A stretch of 64,000 bases of DNA from Streptomyces sp. M41(2017). GTDB lineage: Bacteria; Actinomycetota; Actinomycetes; Streptomycetales; Streptomycetaceae. The DNA lies in assembly GCF_002078175.1 (NCBI RefSeq), contig NZ_MWFK01000001.1, positions 4,836,001-4,900,000 of the forward strand, written 5' to 3'. Every line of letters starts with the position of its first letter. Within the stretch, counting starts at the first letter, position 1. The notes below the pieces were generated by a model. The model was not told where the DNA came from. It ran no database searches and saw nothing but the letters and a program-made list of their open reading frames with translations. Both the position numbers and the translations under genes were made by a program. Positions 7,649-16,534 of this stretch are shown one piece after another.

Positions 7649-8266
7649 ATGACGTCGCAGGCCGCGGACGGACCGGAAACGGTCGTCGCCTCGCGCCGCT
7701 CCAAGATCACGCCCGAGCGTGAGCAGGAGTTCTTCGACGCCGTGCTCGAACAGATCCGGGAATGCGGCTACGAGGCGCTCACCATGGAGGGCGTCGCCGC
7801 CAGCACCCGCTGCAGCAAGTCCACGCTCTACCGCCAGTGGCGGACCAAGCCCCAGTTCGTGGCCGCCGCGCTGCGCAACAACCGCTGCCCGCGTTTCACG
7901 GGGATCGACACCGGCTCTCTCGCGGGTGATCTGCGGGAGGCGGCCCGGGCCGCCGGCGAGTGGGCCGGCCGGGACAGCACCCAGCTGCTCCAGGGCCTCG
8001 GCAACGCCGTGATGCAGGACAAGGAGCTCCAGCAGGCGCTCCGCGACGCGCTCGTCGAACCCGAGGTCGTCGAACTGCGGCAGATGATCGCCCGTGGCGT
8101 CGAGCGCGGTGAGATCGCCGCCGACCATCCGGCGCTGGAGTTCGTACCGGCCCAGATGCTCGGCGTCCTGCGGGTGCGCCCTCTCCTGGAGGGGCAGTAC
8201 GCGGACGCGGCGTATCTCACACAGTTCGTGGAGGCGGTCGTGCTGCCTGCCCTGGGCCTGACCTGA
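7649..8266 (+). CDS. TetR-family transcriptional regulator
   Basis: A 205-residue dimeric repressor. The N-terminal helix-turn-helix spans about residues 20-65, with YEALTMEGVAASTRCSKSTLYRQWRTKPQF as the recognition region (given from residue 33). The C-terminal part is a TetR_C-type ligand domain ending near VEAVVLPALGL. The ATG at 7649 follows GAGGAG at a good distance; an upstream in-frame start at 7487 would read through the operator repeats and is rejected. It is divergent from the PAP2/DMT operon, so it probably regulates a membrane or efflux function. The effector is unknown. Confidence 0.93.
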   Translation: MTSQAADGPETVVASRRSKITPEREQEFFDAVLEQIRECGYEALTMEGVAASTRCSKSTLYRQWRTKPQFVAAALRNNRCPRFTGIDTGSLAGDLREAARAAGEWAGRDSTQLLQGLGNAVMQDKELQQALRDALVEPEVVELRQMIARGVERGEIAADHPALEFVPAQMLGVLRVRPLLEGQYADAAYLTQFVEAVVLPALGLT

Positions 8267-8348
8267 GACTCAGGCCGCCGTCCGCGGGATGACCGGACGA
8301 CGGCCTGTCACGCGCCGCACCGTGGGGACGGGGGCGGCGCGCACCCCC

Positions 8349-8395
8349 CGGCCGGGTGGGGTTCCCCTTGAGCGGAGGGGCGCTCCACCCGGCCG
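8349..8395. terminator. Terminator between convergent TetR and DUF2510 genes
   Basis: Perfect 11-bp arms CGGCCGGGTGG (8349-8359) and CCACCCGGCCG (8385-8395) enclose a loop that itself contains a CCCCT/AGGGG stem. Confidence 0.65.
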
Positions 8396-8418
8396 AACCA
8401 TGTCCGGGGGACCTGCCG

Positions 8419-9447
8419 CTACACGTTCTGTCCGTCGCCGCCGGTTCCCGAGGCCACCTTGATGCCCTTGGTGATGGTGTCGATCGTCGACAGCTCGGGC
8501 GCCTTGGAACCGACGTCGACGCCGAAGCGGACCACGACGAGCGAGGTGGTGTCGGCGGGGGAGGGGAAGACGAGCGATTCGACGTACCCGTCGTCGCCCT
8601 TGCTCGTCGCGACCTTCCAGCGGACCAGGTAGCCCTTCTGCCCGGCCACCGTGACCGCCTTGGAGGCCAGCTCCTTGTGCGAGGTGATCGAGCCGTAGCC
8701 CTTGCCGTAGGACTCGGTGGCGTTCTTGGAGATGTCCTCCTTGGCCGCCGCCTCAGCGGTCTTCGCCTTCAGGCCCTGCAACTTGGCGGGGGCCGAATAG
8801 GCGCCGCCGCGCTGGCACTTCTGCGAGGTGTCGCCGGGGCACTTGTACGTGTCCTTGGTGGAGACCGTCGCGCTGCCCGTGCCGTCCTGGCCGGTCCAGC
8901 CGTCCGGCACCGGGATGCTGATGCCGTTGTAGGAGTCCGTGGCGTAGCCGGCCTCGGTCTGCGGCTGTCCCGACTGGCCGGGCGCCGGGCTCTGTTCGCC
9001 GGGGCCTCCGGAGCCGCCGGATCCTCCGGAGTCCCCGGGAGCACCACCAGGGCCGCCGGACCCGCCCTCGCCGCCGGAACCGCCCTGCCCGTTCGGACCG
9101 CCGCTCGGTCCGCCCCGGCCGTCGGGGCCGACCTGGCCACCGGGGCTCCGGGAGGCGGAGCTGCCGCCGTCGTCCTTGGTCAGGGCGTACACGCCGCCGC
9201 CGATCCCCGCCAGCACGGCGATGGCGGCGGCGACCGCTATGCCCGTGCGCAGTCCGCGCCTGCGAGAACCCGGCGGTGCCGGATGGGGCCCCGTCGGCGG
9301 GTACCCCGGGGGACCCCAGGGGGCGGCCGACCCGACGGGGCGGACCTGATCCGTCCATGTCCTACCGTCCCACCAGCGCTCGGCGGCGGGAGCGTCACTT
9401 GTCTGCCCGGGGTCGGGATACCAGCCGGGGGGAGTCACCTGCGTCAT
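8419..9447 (-). CDS. DUF2510 membrane-anchored protein with Gly/Ser-rich linker
   Basis: A 342-residue protein. Residues 7-35 are a DUF2510 motif (GWYPDPGQTSDAPAAERWWDG), followed by a Pro-rich stretch and one transmembrane helix at about 70-90 (TGIAVAAAIAVLAGIGGGV). A long Gly/Ser/Pro spacer (about 97-155) leads to an extracellular beta-rich domain (about 160-335) with two cysteines in YKCPGDTSQKCQRG that probably form a disulphide. The topology puts DUF2510 inside and the C-terminal domain outside. The function is not known; it shares the DUF2510 module with the scramblase-like gene at 4507. The ATG at 9447 begins MTQVTPPGWYPDPG, the usual family start. Confidence 0.85.
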   Translation of the reverse strand: MTQVTPPGWYPDPGQTSDAPAAERWWDGRTWTDQVRPVGSAAPWGPPGYPPTGPHPAPPGSRRRGLRTGIAVAAAIAVLAGIGGGVYALTKDDGGSSASRSPGGQVGPDGRGGPSGGPNGQGGSGGEGGSGGPGGAPGDSGGSGGSGGPGEQSPAPGQSGQPQTEAGYATDSYNGISIPVPDGWTGQDGTGSATVSTKDTYKCPGDTSQKCQRGGAYSAPAKLQGLKAKTAEAAAKEDISKNATESYGKGYGSITSHKELASKAVTVAGQKGYLVRWKVATSKGDDGYVESLVFPSPADTTSLVVVRFGVDVGSKAPELSTIDTITKGIKVASGTGGDGQNV

Positions 9448-9510
9448 GGGCCCACCGTATGAGCCCAGGGTGAAAGGCGGATGAGAGGGTTCCCCTCCCG
9501 GGCCGCCGGG

Positions 9511-9657
9511 TCACTTCGGGACCAGCCGCACCGGGGTCCGCTCCGCCGGGGACTCGTCCCCCTCGATGACGTTGCCCACGGATCCCGCCGACAGGGCTCC
9601 GCGGAACTGCCCGGGCCGGACGGCGCGCAGGTCGCAGTCGTGCGCGGGAGCGCTCAT
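9511..9657 (-). CDS. Small hypothetical protein, 48 residues
   Basis: A short open frame starting ATG at 9655-9657 with a strong ribosome site (GGGAGGAA, five bases upstream) and high third-position GC. The product begins MSAPAHDCDLRAVRPGQF and ends RTPVRLVPK. It has no transmembrane helix or signal peptide and one cysteine. I do not recognise a family. It is divergent from the large AAA ATPase gene at 9917, about 260 bases away. The ribosome site is the main support; a regulatory peptide, a RiPP precursor or a cofactor of the ATPase are untested possibilities. Confidence 0.55.
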   Translation of the reverse strand: MSAPAHDCDLRAVRPGQFRGALSAGSVGNVIEGDESPAERTPVRLVPK

Positions 9658-9916
9658 GCCGGTTCCTCCCGGGGGCGTGCGGGGAGCGGTCACGGTCGGA
9701 CCGCGGCGAAACGATGTTGGAAAGTTGGCGCCATTTCCCCGGCCGTCGCCTGTCGGTAACTTTCACAACGGTCGTCGGAGGCCCCGGGGCGTCGCCTCCA
9801 ATACCTCGCCGTCACCCGTCCCGGCAACTGGTGACGGGTCCCGCCTCCACCGAGGCGTCCAGAAGGCTAGGCTCGTTCCCTGTACGTCGTTTGGGCGACC
9901 TTGGGGAGGGAGCGGG

Positions 9917-12583
9917 ATGACGGAGGTACGGCCCGGAGCGGTCGCCTCGGCCTCCCTGTGGGAGCGCGACGAGGAGGTCGCCACACTCGAGGCGGCGATC
10001 ACGGCGCTGCGCGCGGACTCCGCGACCTCGGGCAGTCTGCTCGTGCTCAGCGGCGACGCGGGCCTCGGCAAGACGGCCCTCCTCGCCGAGGCGCGCCGCA
10101 TCGCGGAACGCAACGGCTGTTCGGTGTGGTCGGCGCGCGGCGGCGAGACCGTCACGTCCGTCCCCTTCAACGTCGTACGGCATCTGCTGCAGCCCGCCCT
10201 CGTCTCGCTGCTTCCGGAGGAGGCGCGCGAGTACCTCGGCGACTGGTACGACATCGCGGGACCCGCCCTCGGCATAACCGAACCGGGCGACCGGCAGCCC
10301 GACCCGCAGGGCGTCTGCGACGGACTCGTCGCCGCGGTGCGCCGGCTCGCCAAGCGCGACTGGCCGCTCGTCCTGCTCATCGACGACGCGCACTGGGCGG
10401 ACCAGGAGACCCTGCGCTGGCTCGCCGCGTTCGCCGAGCGCCTCGACGACCTGTCCGTCCTCGTCGTGGTCGCCCGCAGGCCCGGCGGGGTCAGCGGCGA
10501 GAGCGCCCGGCTGCTCGACGCCGTCGCCGCCGCGGCCCTCCCGATCTCCACCCTGAGCGCGCTCACCCCGGTCGCGACCGAGGGCCTCACCCGGGCCACG
10601 CTCGGGGAGCACGCGGACGCGCCCTTCTGCCGCGAGGTCTGGGCGGTCACCGGCAGCAACCCCTACGAGACCGTGGAACTGCTCGCCAAGGTCCAGGACA
10701 GCGAACTCGAACCGGGCGAGGGCTCGGCCGCCGAACTGCGCGACCTGAACCGCTCGGCGCGCGGCCGCGGACTCGTCGCCCGCCTCGAAGGACTCGGCAT
10801 CGACGCCACCCGGTTCGCCTGGGCGGCCGCCATCCTCGGCACCGGCATCTCCCTCGACCTCGCCGGCCAACTCGCCGGAATGCCCGACGACGAGGCCCAG
10901 CGCTGCGCCGAACTGCTGGGTGCCGCACGCATCCTGACGACCGCTCAGTCCACGAACGGCCACGGTGCCGAGGGCGACCTGGAGTTCGTGCACCCGCTCA
11001 TCGCGACCGCCGTCTACCGCTCGATCCCGGACGCCCTGCGCACCGCCATGCACGGGCAGGCCGCCTGGGCGGTCACCGAGTCGGGACGCGGCGCCGCGGC
11101 GGCCTCCCGCCACCTCCTCGAAGTGCACCCGGACGACGACCCCGAACTCGTCGAGCAGATGCGGGAGGCGGCCCGCGAACACCTCGCCGTCGGCGCCCCG
11201 GACGCAGCCCGGCGCTGTCTGGAGCGTGCGCTCCAGGAGCCGCCGCTGCCCGAGGTGCACGCGCTGCTGCTCTACGAACTGGGCTGTGCCACCCTCCTGA
11301 CCGCGCCGTCCACGACCATCGGCCACCTGCGCGCCGCGCTCGAACGCCCCGGCCTGGAGGACACCGTCCGCGTGGACGCCGTCTTCCGGCTCTCCCAGGC
11401 GCTGTTGCACAACAACCAGCTCGACGAGGCCGTCCGCACGGTCGACGCCGAGGTGGACCGGCTCACGCCCGGACCCGCCCGGATGCGGCTTCAGGCCGTG
11501 CACTACATGTGGGAGGGCATCCACGCCGGCGAGGAGCGTTCCGGACACTCCAGCGGCCTCGCGGAACTCGCCGAGACCTGCGCCGGCCGCGACAACTCCG
11601 AGCGTGCCGTGCTGATACTGCGCGGCTTCGACGCGATGACCCGGGGCGAGAACGCCGAGGAGGTCGTGGAACTCTGCGACCGTGCCCTCGTCAACGGCCG
11701 CCTCGCACCCGGACTCGGCTGGACCGACACCGAGTGGGGTGTCGAACTCCTGCTGATGCTGGGCAGCGCGTACGCCTACGCCGACCGGCTCGACCGGGCC
11801 GAGAGCCTGTTCAGCGAAGCCCTGCGCGCCTATGTGAAGGCCGGCTGGAGCGGCGGCCATCTGTCGCTGGCCAACGCCTATCTCGGACTCGCCCACCGCC
11901 GCCGGGGCCGTCTCGCCGACGCCGAGCACTACCAGCGCGAGTCCCTGCGGCTCGCGGAGCGCGTCGGACGCGGACTGCCGCTGTACTGGTCGGCGACCTG
12001 CGGTCTCATCGACACCCTGCTGGCGCGTGGTCACGTCCAGCAGGCCGCCGAGATCGCCGAACGCTACGGCTTCGCACCGCCGTACCCCTCCACGATCGTC
12101 CTCCCGGACACCCGGTCCGTCCGCGGCCGCCTGCTGATCGCCCTCGGCCGCACCAAGGAGGGTGTCAACGAACTGGAGGCGGCGGAGAAGGCGGCCACCG
12201 CGCGCGGTCACCACAACACGGTGCTCGCGCCCTGGGCCGTCGACCTCGCCAGAGCGCTCGCCGCGGAGGACCCGTCCCGTGCGGCGGCCCTCGCGGCCGA
12301 GGCGCGCCGCCAGGCCGAGCGGTTCGGCACCGACACGGCGATCGGTGAGGCCCTCCGCTGCGCCGCCGCGCTGGAGACCGGCCAGCGGGCCGTCCGGCTG
12401 GCCGCGCAGGCGGTCACCTATCTGGAGGCCTCGCCCTGCCAGTACGAGCACGCGGCGGCCCGCATCGAGTACGGCATCGCCTCCCGCTCGGTGACGGAAC
12501 TCAACAAGGGCCTCACTCTGGCCCGCACGAGCGGAGCCGACGGTCTGGTGAAGAAGGCGGAACGCGCCCTGGCGGGGCTGTAG
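9917..12583 (+). CDS. LAL-like AAA ATPase/TPR protein lacking a LuxR domain
   Basis: An 888-residue protein resembling the large ATP-binding LuxR regulators. Walker A is LSGDAGLGKTALL (about residues 50-62) and Walker B is VLLIDDAHWAD (about 152-162). The C-terminal two-thirds is helical repeat (TPR-like) sequence. The protein ends ...ADGLVKKAERALAGL with no LuxR helix-turn-helix, and none is encoded in the 135 bases after the stop. It may therefore sense ligands and act through a partner rather than bind DNA itself. The ATG at 9917 follows GGAGGGAG; the open frame upstream to 9566 is non-coding in character. Confidence 0.85.
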   Translation: MTEVRPGAVASASLWERDEEVATLEAAITALRADSATSGSLLVLSGDAGLGKTALLAEARRIAERNGCSVWSARGGETVTSVPFNVVRHLLQPALVSLLPEEAREYLGDWYDIAGPALGITEPGDRQPDPQGVCDGLVAAVRRLAKRDWPLVLLIDDAHWADQETLRWLAAFAERLDDLSVLVVVARRPGGVSGESARLLDAVAAAALPISTLSALTPVATEGLTRATLGEHADAPFCREVWAVTGSNPYETVELLAKVQDSELEPGEGSAAELRDLNRSARGRGLVARLEGLGIDATRFAWAAAILGTGISLDLAGQLAGMPDDEAQRCAELLGAARILTTAQSTNGHGAEGDLEFVHPLIATAVYRSIPDALRTAMHGQAAWAVTESGRGAAAASRHLLEVHPDDDPELVEQMREAAREHLAVGAPDAARRCLERALQEPPLPEVHALLLYELGCATLLTAPSTTIGHLRAALERPGLEDTVRVDAVFRLSQALLHNNQLDEAVRTVDAEVDRLTPGPARMRLQAVHYMWEGIHAGEERSGHSSGLAELAETCAGRDNSERAVLILRGFDAMTRGENAEEVVELCDRALVNGRLAPGLGWTDTEWGVELLLMLGSAYAYADRLDRAESLFSEALRAYVKAGWSGGHLSLANAYLGLAHRRRGRLADAEHYQRESLRLAERVGRGLPLYWSATCGLIDTLLARGHVQQAAEIAERYGFAPPYPSTIVLPDTRSVRGRLLIALGRTKEGVNELEAAEKAATARGHHNTVLAPWAVDLARALAAEDPSRAAALAAEARRQAERFGTDTAIGEALRCAAALETGQRAVRLAAQAVTYLEASPCQYEHAAARIEYGIASRSVTELNKGLTLARTSGADGLVKKAERALAGL

Positions 12584-12628
12584 GCACGGCGCCCGGCCTT
12601 CGAGGAGCGGGGTCCGGGGCGGCGCCCC

Positions 12629-12705
12629 GGAAGGGAAGGGAAGGGAAGGGGCGGAGGGGGAACCCACTGCTCCGCTTCCTTTCCCCTTCCCTTCCCTTCC
12701 CCCCT
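12629..12705. terminator. Purine/pyrimidine-rich hairpin between convergent genes
   Basis: Four tandem GAAGG-type pentamers (12629-12649) face a complementary CCTTCC-rich tract (12676-12705) around CCACTGCTCC. The structure would fold as a long hairpin between the ATPase gene (+) and the pca operon end (-). Confidence 0.6.
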
Positions 12706-12718
12706 TCCCTGACGGAGG

Positions 12719-13849
12719 TCACTCCGCGAGCGGGCCGTCCTCGTCCGCCAGCACCCGCTGGGCCACGGCGAACGCGGAGTTGGCGGCGGGGACACCGCAG
12801 TACACGGCGGTCTGCAGCAGCACCGCGCCGATCTCCTCGGGCGTGAGTCCGTTGCGCCGCGCCGCCCGGACGTGCATCGCCAGCTCGTCGAGATGACCGT
12901 GCGCCACCAGCGCGGTCAGCGTGACCAGGCTGCGCTCCCGGCGCGTCAGCGTCGGATCGGTCCAGATCTCGCCCCAGGCGTAGCGCGCGATGAAGTCCTG
13001 GAACCGGGCCGTGAACGGCGTCTGGCGGGCCTGCGCACGGTCCACGTGATCGTCGCCGAGGACCTCGCGGCGGACCTCCATGCCCCGCCCCGGGTCCCCC
13101 GAGAGATGGGGACGCAGCGCCGTCAGGACGGCGTCCGGACGCTCGGCGGGCGCCAGGTGCGAGGCACCCGGGATCTCGACGAGCGCCGCGCCCGCCACCG
13201 CGTCCGCGATCTCCCGCAGATGGGCGGGCGGTGTGGCGGGATCCTCGCGTCCGGCGACGAGCAGCGTCGGCACGGTGATCGACGCGAGCCGGTCCCGGAT
13301 GTCGAACGCGGCGAGGGCGTCACAACAGGCGGCGTACGCGGCGGGATCGGCGGTGCGGTGGTCCTCCACGAGGCCCGGCACGGTGAATCCCGGTGTGAAC
13401 CAGCGGCTCTGGGCGCTCGCGGCCACCGGGGCGAGGCCCTCGCGGCGCACCAGTTCCGCCCGCTCCTCCCACGGCTTCGACCCGTTGAAGTGGGCGGAGG
13501 AACAGATCACGGCGAGGGAGGTGAGCCGTTCGGGGTGGTGGACCGCCAGGTGCAGGCCGACGGCGCCGCCCAGCGAGACACCGGCGTACGCGAACCGCTC
13601 GATGCCGAGCACGTCGGCCAGCTTCAGCACGAGTCCCGCGAGGTCGGCGACCGTCGCCCCGGGGCCGATCAGGTGGCCCGGAGAATCGCCGTGGCCGGGA
13701 AGGTCCCAGCGCACGACGTTGTGGGTGACGGACAGTTCGGGTGCGAGGCCGTCCCACAACGCGGTCGACGTCCCGAGCGAGGGCCCGAGGAGCAGCGGGG
13801 GAGCGGTCAGAGGGCCTTCGCTGCGGTGGTTGAGGATCTTCCCGGTCAA
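12719..13849 (-). CDS. pcaL: Fused 3-oxoadipate enol-lactonase / 4-carboxymuconolactone decarboxylase (PcaL)
   Basis: A 376-residue bifunctional enzyme for two steps of the protocatechuate branch. Residues 1-245 are an alpha/beta hydrolase (PcaD-like) with the nucleophile in YAGVSLGGAVG, the acid near LLVAGREDPATP and the histidine in GASHLAPAE. Residues about 255-376 are a carboxymuconolactone decarboxylase (PcaC-like) with the LVTLTALVAHGHLDELAMH region. Translation starts at a TTG (13847-13849) that overlaps the TGA of pcaB (TTGA), behind a GGAG site, so it is coupled to pcaB. It is the last gene of the operon. The fusion is common in actinobacteria. Confidence 0.93.
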   Translation of the reverse strand: MTGKILNHRSEGPLTAPPLLLGPSLGTSTALWDGLAPELSVTHNVVRWDLPGHGDSPGHLIGPGATVADLAGLVLKLADVLGIERFAYAGVSLGGAVGLHLAVHHPERLTSLAVICSSAHFNGSKPWEERAELVRREGLAPVAASAQSRWFTPGFTVPGLVEDHRTADPAAYAACCDALAAFDIRDRLASITVPTLLVAGREDPATPPAHLREIADAVAGAALVEIPGASHLAPAERPDAVLTALRPHLSGDPGRGMEVRREVLGDDHVDRAQARQTPFTARFQDFIARYAWGEIWTDPTLTRRERSLVTLTALVAHGHLDELAMHVRAARRNGLTPEEIGAVLLQTAVYCGVPAANSAFAVAQRVLADEDGPLAE

Positions 13850-15195
13850 CGTCGCTCCAGTGCACGGTCGGTGAGGGCCCCGGCGGAGCCCGTGTAGCGG
13901 GTGGGGTCGGTGAGGTCCGCGAGGTCGGAGGCGGTGAGGTCCGCGAGGTCGGGTTCCTCGCCGAGCACGTCCGCCAGGGGCCGCCTCGCGGAGACGGCGC
14001 GTTCGGCGGCGCGGGTGAGGAGCTCCTTGGCGCGGGACCGGCCGAGCAGGGGGGTGAGTTCGGCGGCCAGCCGTTCGGAGACGATCAATCCGTGGGTGAG
14101 GTCCAGGTGTTCGCGCATCGCCGCGGCGTCCACACGCAGCCCTTCGGTGAGTTCGGCCGCCTGCGCGGCGGCCCCGCCGACCAGCCGGAGCAGGTCGCGC
14201 AGTGGCTCCCACTCGGCGTGCCAGGCACCGGCCGGGCGTTCGTCCTCGGCGGTCAGCGCGCCGTACAGCGTGGCCGCGAGCAGCGGTGCCCGGCGCGCCG
14301 CCGCGACGACGAGGGTGGCGCGCACCGGGTTCGCCTTGTGCGGCATCGCGGACGAGCCGCCCCCCGAGCCCTCGGCCAGTTCGGCGATCTCCGTGCGGGA
14401 CAGGGTGAGGACGTCGGCGGCCGTCTTGCCCAGCGCGCCCGCCGTGAAGGCGAGCGCGCCGGCCAGGTCGGCGACCGGCGTCCGCAGGGTGTGCCACGGC
14501 AACACCGGCTCGGTGAGCCCGAGTTCGCGGGCGTACGCGGCGGTCAGCTCCCGGGTGTCGTCCGCCCCGAACACGGTGAAGGCCGCCAGCGTGCCCGCGG
14601 CGCCGCCGAGCTGGGCCGGCAGGGACGACCGTACGGTCCGCACACGGTCCCCGGCGTCGAGGACCAGCGAACGCCAGCCCGCCGCCTTCAGCCCGAAGGT
14701 CGTGGGCACCGCGTGCTGGGTGAGGGTGCGGCCCGGGAGCACGGTGTCGCGGTGCTCCCGCGCCAGCCGGGCCAGCGCCCGCGCCGTGCGGTCGAGGTCG
14801 CCGAGGAGCACGTCCAGGGTGCGGGCGGAGACGAGCATGGTGGCGGAGTCCAGGATGTCCTGGCTGGTCGCGCCGCGGTGCACGTACGGGCCGTGCTCCG
14901 CGGCGACGGCGGCGGTCAGGTCCGCGACCAGGGGGATCACCGGGTTGCCGCCGGACCGGGCGCGCAGCGCGATCGACGCGACGTCGAAGCCCGCCCCGCC
15001 GGCCGCCTCGGACACCGCCGCGGCGGCCTCGGCCGGGGCCAGTCCGAGCGACGCCTGGGCGCGGGTCAGGGCGGCTTCGGCGTCGAGCAGGGCCCGCAGA
15101 TACGCGGCGTCGCTCGTCTCCGTCGAGGCCGGGGAGCCCGCCCATCCGGGGGCGAGCAGACCGGCGTCGGCGGAGACGGGGTCGACAGCTGTCAC
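13846..15195 (-). CDS. pcaB: 3-carboxy-cis,cis-muconate cycloisomerase
   Basis: A 449-residue member of the fumarase/aspartase superfamily that converts 3-carboxymuconate to 4-carboxymuconolactone. The family signature is visible as GGSSAMPHKANPV, and the other conserved segments as HRGATSQDILDSA and GRTLTQHAVPTTFG. The start overlaps the pcaG stop by four bases and its own stop overlaps pcaL, so the operon is tightly coupled. Full length for the family. Confidence 0.95.
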   Translation of the reverse strand: MTAVDPVSADAGLLAPGWAGSPASTETSDAAYLRALLDAEAALTRAQASLGLAPAEAAAAVSEAAGGAGFDVASIALRARSGGNPVIPLVADLTAAVAAEHGPYVHRGATSQDILDSATMLVSARTLDVLLGDLDRTARALARLAREHRDTVLPGRTLTQHAVPTTFGLKAAGWRSLVLDAGDRVRTVRSSLPAQLGGAAGTLAAFTVFGADDTRELTAAYARELGLTEPVLPWHTLRTPVADLAGALAFTAGALGKTAADVLTLSRTEIAELAEGSGGGSSAMPHKANPVRATLVVAAARRAPLLAATLYGALTAEDERPAGAWHAEWEPLRDLLRLVGGAAAQAAELTEGLRVDAAAMREHLDLTHGLIVSERLAAELTPLLGRSRAKELLTRAAERAVSARRPLADVLGEEPDLADLTASDLADLTDPTRYTGSAGALTDRALERR

Positions 15196-15755
15196 GGGAA
15201 CTCCAGGAAGACCGTTTCGCCTTCGCCCTGAAGGCGGATGTCGAAACGGTACGTCCGCGGGGCGTCCCCGGCCGCGACCAGCGTGGCGCGCCGCTCGGCC
15301 GGCAACGTGTCGAGCAGCGGGTCCGCTCCGTCGGCCAGATAGGCGCGGGTGAACAGGTGGTGGGTCAGACCGCGCGCGAACACGCAGACGCTGATGTACG
15401 GCAGCCCGGTGTTGCCCGGCGGCAGCGTGCGCAGCGTGTAGTGGCCGTCGGCGTCGGTGCCGACCCGGCCGAAGCCCGTGAAGTCGACGCCGTTGCGGCC
15501 GAGGAAACCGCCCGTCGACGGATCGCGGCGCAGGGACCCCGGGGCGCCGGTGAGGGAGCCGTCGGGTGCCGCCTGCCAGAAGTCGAGCAGGGCGTCGGGG
15601 ACCGGCACACCCGCGCCGTCGGTCACGTGCCCGTGCAGGGTGATGGTGTCGGGGTGGCCCTCGGGCGCTATGGCACCGCCGCCCGGGAAGGGCAGCGCGT
15701 GGCCGTAGAAGGGGCCGATGGTGTGGGACGGGGTGGGGAGCAACCGCTCGGTCAT
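15192..15755 (-). CDS. pcaG: Protocatechuate 3,4-dioxygenase alpha subunit
   Basis: A 187-residue subunit of the Fe(III) intradiol dioxygenase that opens protocatechuate between the hydroxyls. It begins MTERLLPTPSHTIGPFYGHAL, with the TPSxTxGPF motif of alpha subunits, and contains GHVTDGAGVPVPDALLDFWQA of the intradiol fold. The iron ligands belong to the beta subunit. Its ATG lies two bases after the pcaH stop. Full length. Confidence 0.95.
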   Translation of the reverse strand: MTERLLPTPSHTIGPFYGHALPFPGGGAIAPEGHPDTITLHGHVTDGAGVPVPDALLDFWQAAPDGSLTGAPGSLRRDPSTGGFLGRNGVDFTGFGRVGTDADGHYTLRTLPPGNTGLPYISVCVFARGLTHHLFTRAYLADGADPLLDTLPAERRATLVAAGDAPRTYRFDIRLQGEGETVFLEFP

Positions 15756-15757
15756 GC

Positions 15758-16525
15758 TCAACGGCCTTCCTCGATCCAGGTGGCGGAGGGGCCGTCGAGG
15801 ACGATGTCCCAGCGGTAGCCCATGGAGAACTCGGGTCGGGAGAGGCCGTGGTCGTAGGCGGCGATCAGCCGGCCGCGGGCCGCCTCGTCCGTCACGGACC
15901 GCAGGATCGGGTCGTAACGGAACAGCGGGTCGCTCGGGAAGTACATCTGGGTGATCAGGCGCTGTGTGAACGCCGTGCCGAACACCGAGAAGTGGATGTG
16001 GGCCGGCCGCCAGGCGTTGGTGTGGTTGCCCCACGGGTACGGTCCCGGCTTGACGGTCGTGAACGCGTACCGCCCCTGATTGTCCGTCAGGGTGCGGCCC
16101 ACGCCGGTGAAGTTGGGGTCCAGTGGTGCGGGGTGCTGCTCCCGCAGGTGGGCGTACCGGCCGGCCGCGTTGGCCTGCCAGATCTCGACGAGCTGGCCGC
16201 GCACCGGTCGGCCGTCCCGGTCGAGGAGCCGGCCGGAGACGGTGATGCGCTCGCCGATCGGCTCGCCCCGGTGCTGCAGGGTGAGGTCGTTGTCGATCTC
16301 CGTTATGTCGGTGACGCCGAAGACCGGGCCCGACAGTTCGACGGTCTCCGGATCGCCGCTCACGGCGACCAGCGGCTGCCGGGGATGCCGGAGCCGGGAG
16401 CTGCGGTAGGGCGGATAGTCGCGTGCGGGGTGGTGCCGTACGGGCGCGCCGCCGGCGACCGCCTTGTCGTAAGCGTCCTGGAGATCCGTGATCTCGACGT
16501 CGATGTCCGACTGAGTGAGAGCCAT
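15758..16525 (-). CDS. pcaH: Protocatechuate 3,4-dioxygenase beta subunit
   Basis: A 255-residue catalytic subunit with all four iron ligands visible: Tyr124 (AGRYAH), Tyr163 (GPYPWGNH), His176 and His178 (RPAHIHFS). The order matches Tyr408/Tyr447/His460/His462 of the Pseudomonas enzyme. The N-terminal arm contains the YPPYRSSRLRHPRQPL segment. It lies ten bases after pcaF, whose transcript it shares. Confidence 0.96.
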   Translation of the reverse strand: MALTQSDIDVEITDLQDAYDKAVAGGAPVRHHPARDYPPYRSSRLRHPRQPLVAVSGDPETVELSGPVFGVTDITEIDNDLTLQHRGEPIGERITVSGRLLDRDGRPVRGQLVEIWQANAAGRYAHLREQHPAPLDPNFTGVGRTLTDNQGRYAFTTVKPGPYPWGNHTNAWRPAHIHFSVFGTAFTQRLITQMYFPSDPLFRYDPILRSVTDEAARGRLIAAYDHGLSRPEFSMGYRWDIVLDGPSATWIEEGR

Positions 16526-16534
16526 CTCGGGTTC

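Noticed and set aside
12584..12718. Frameshifted LuxR domain after the AAA ATPase
   Set aside because: The sequence after the stop is a hairpin-rich spacer; none of its frames contains a LuxR-type helix-turn-helix.
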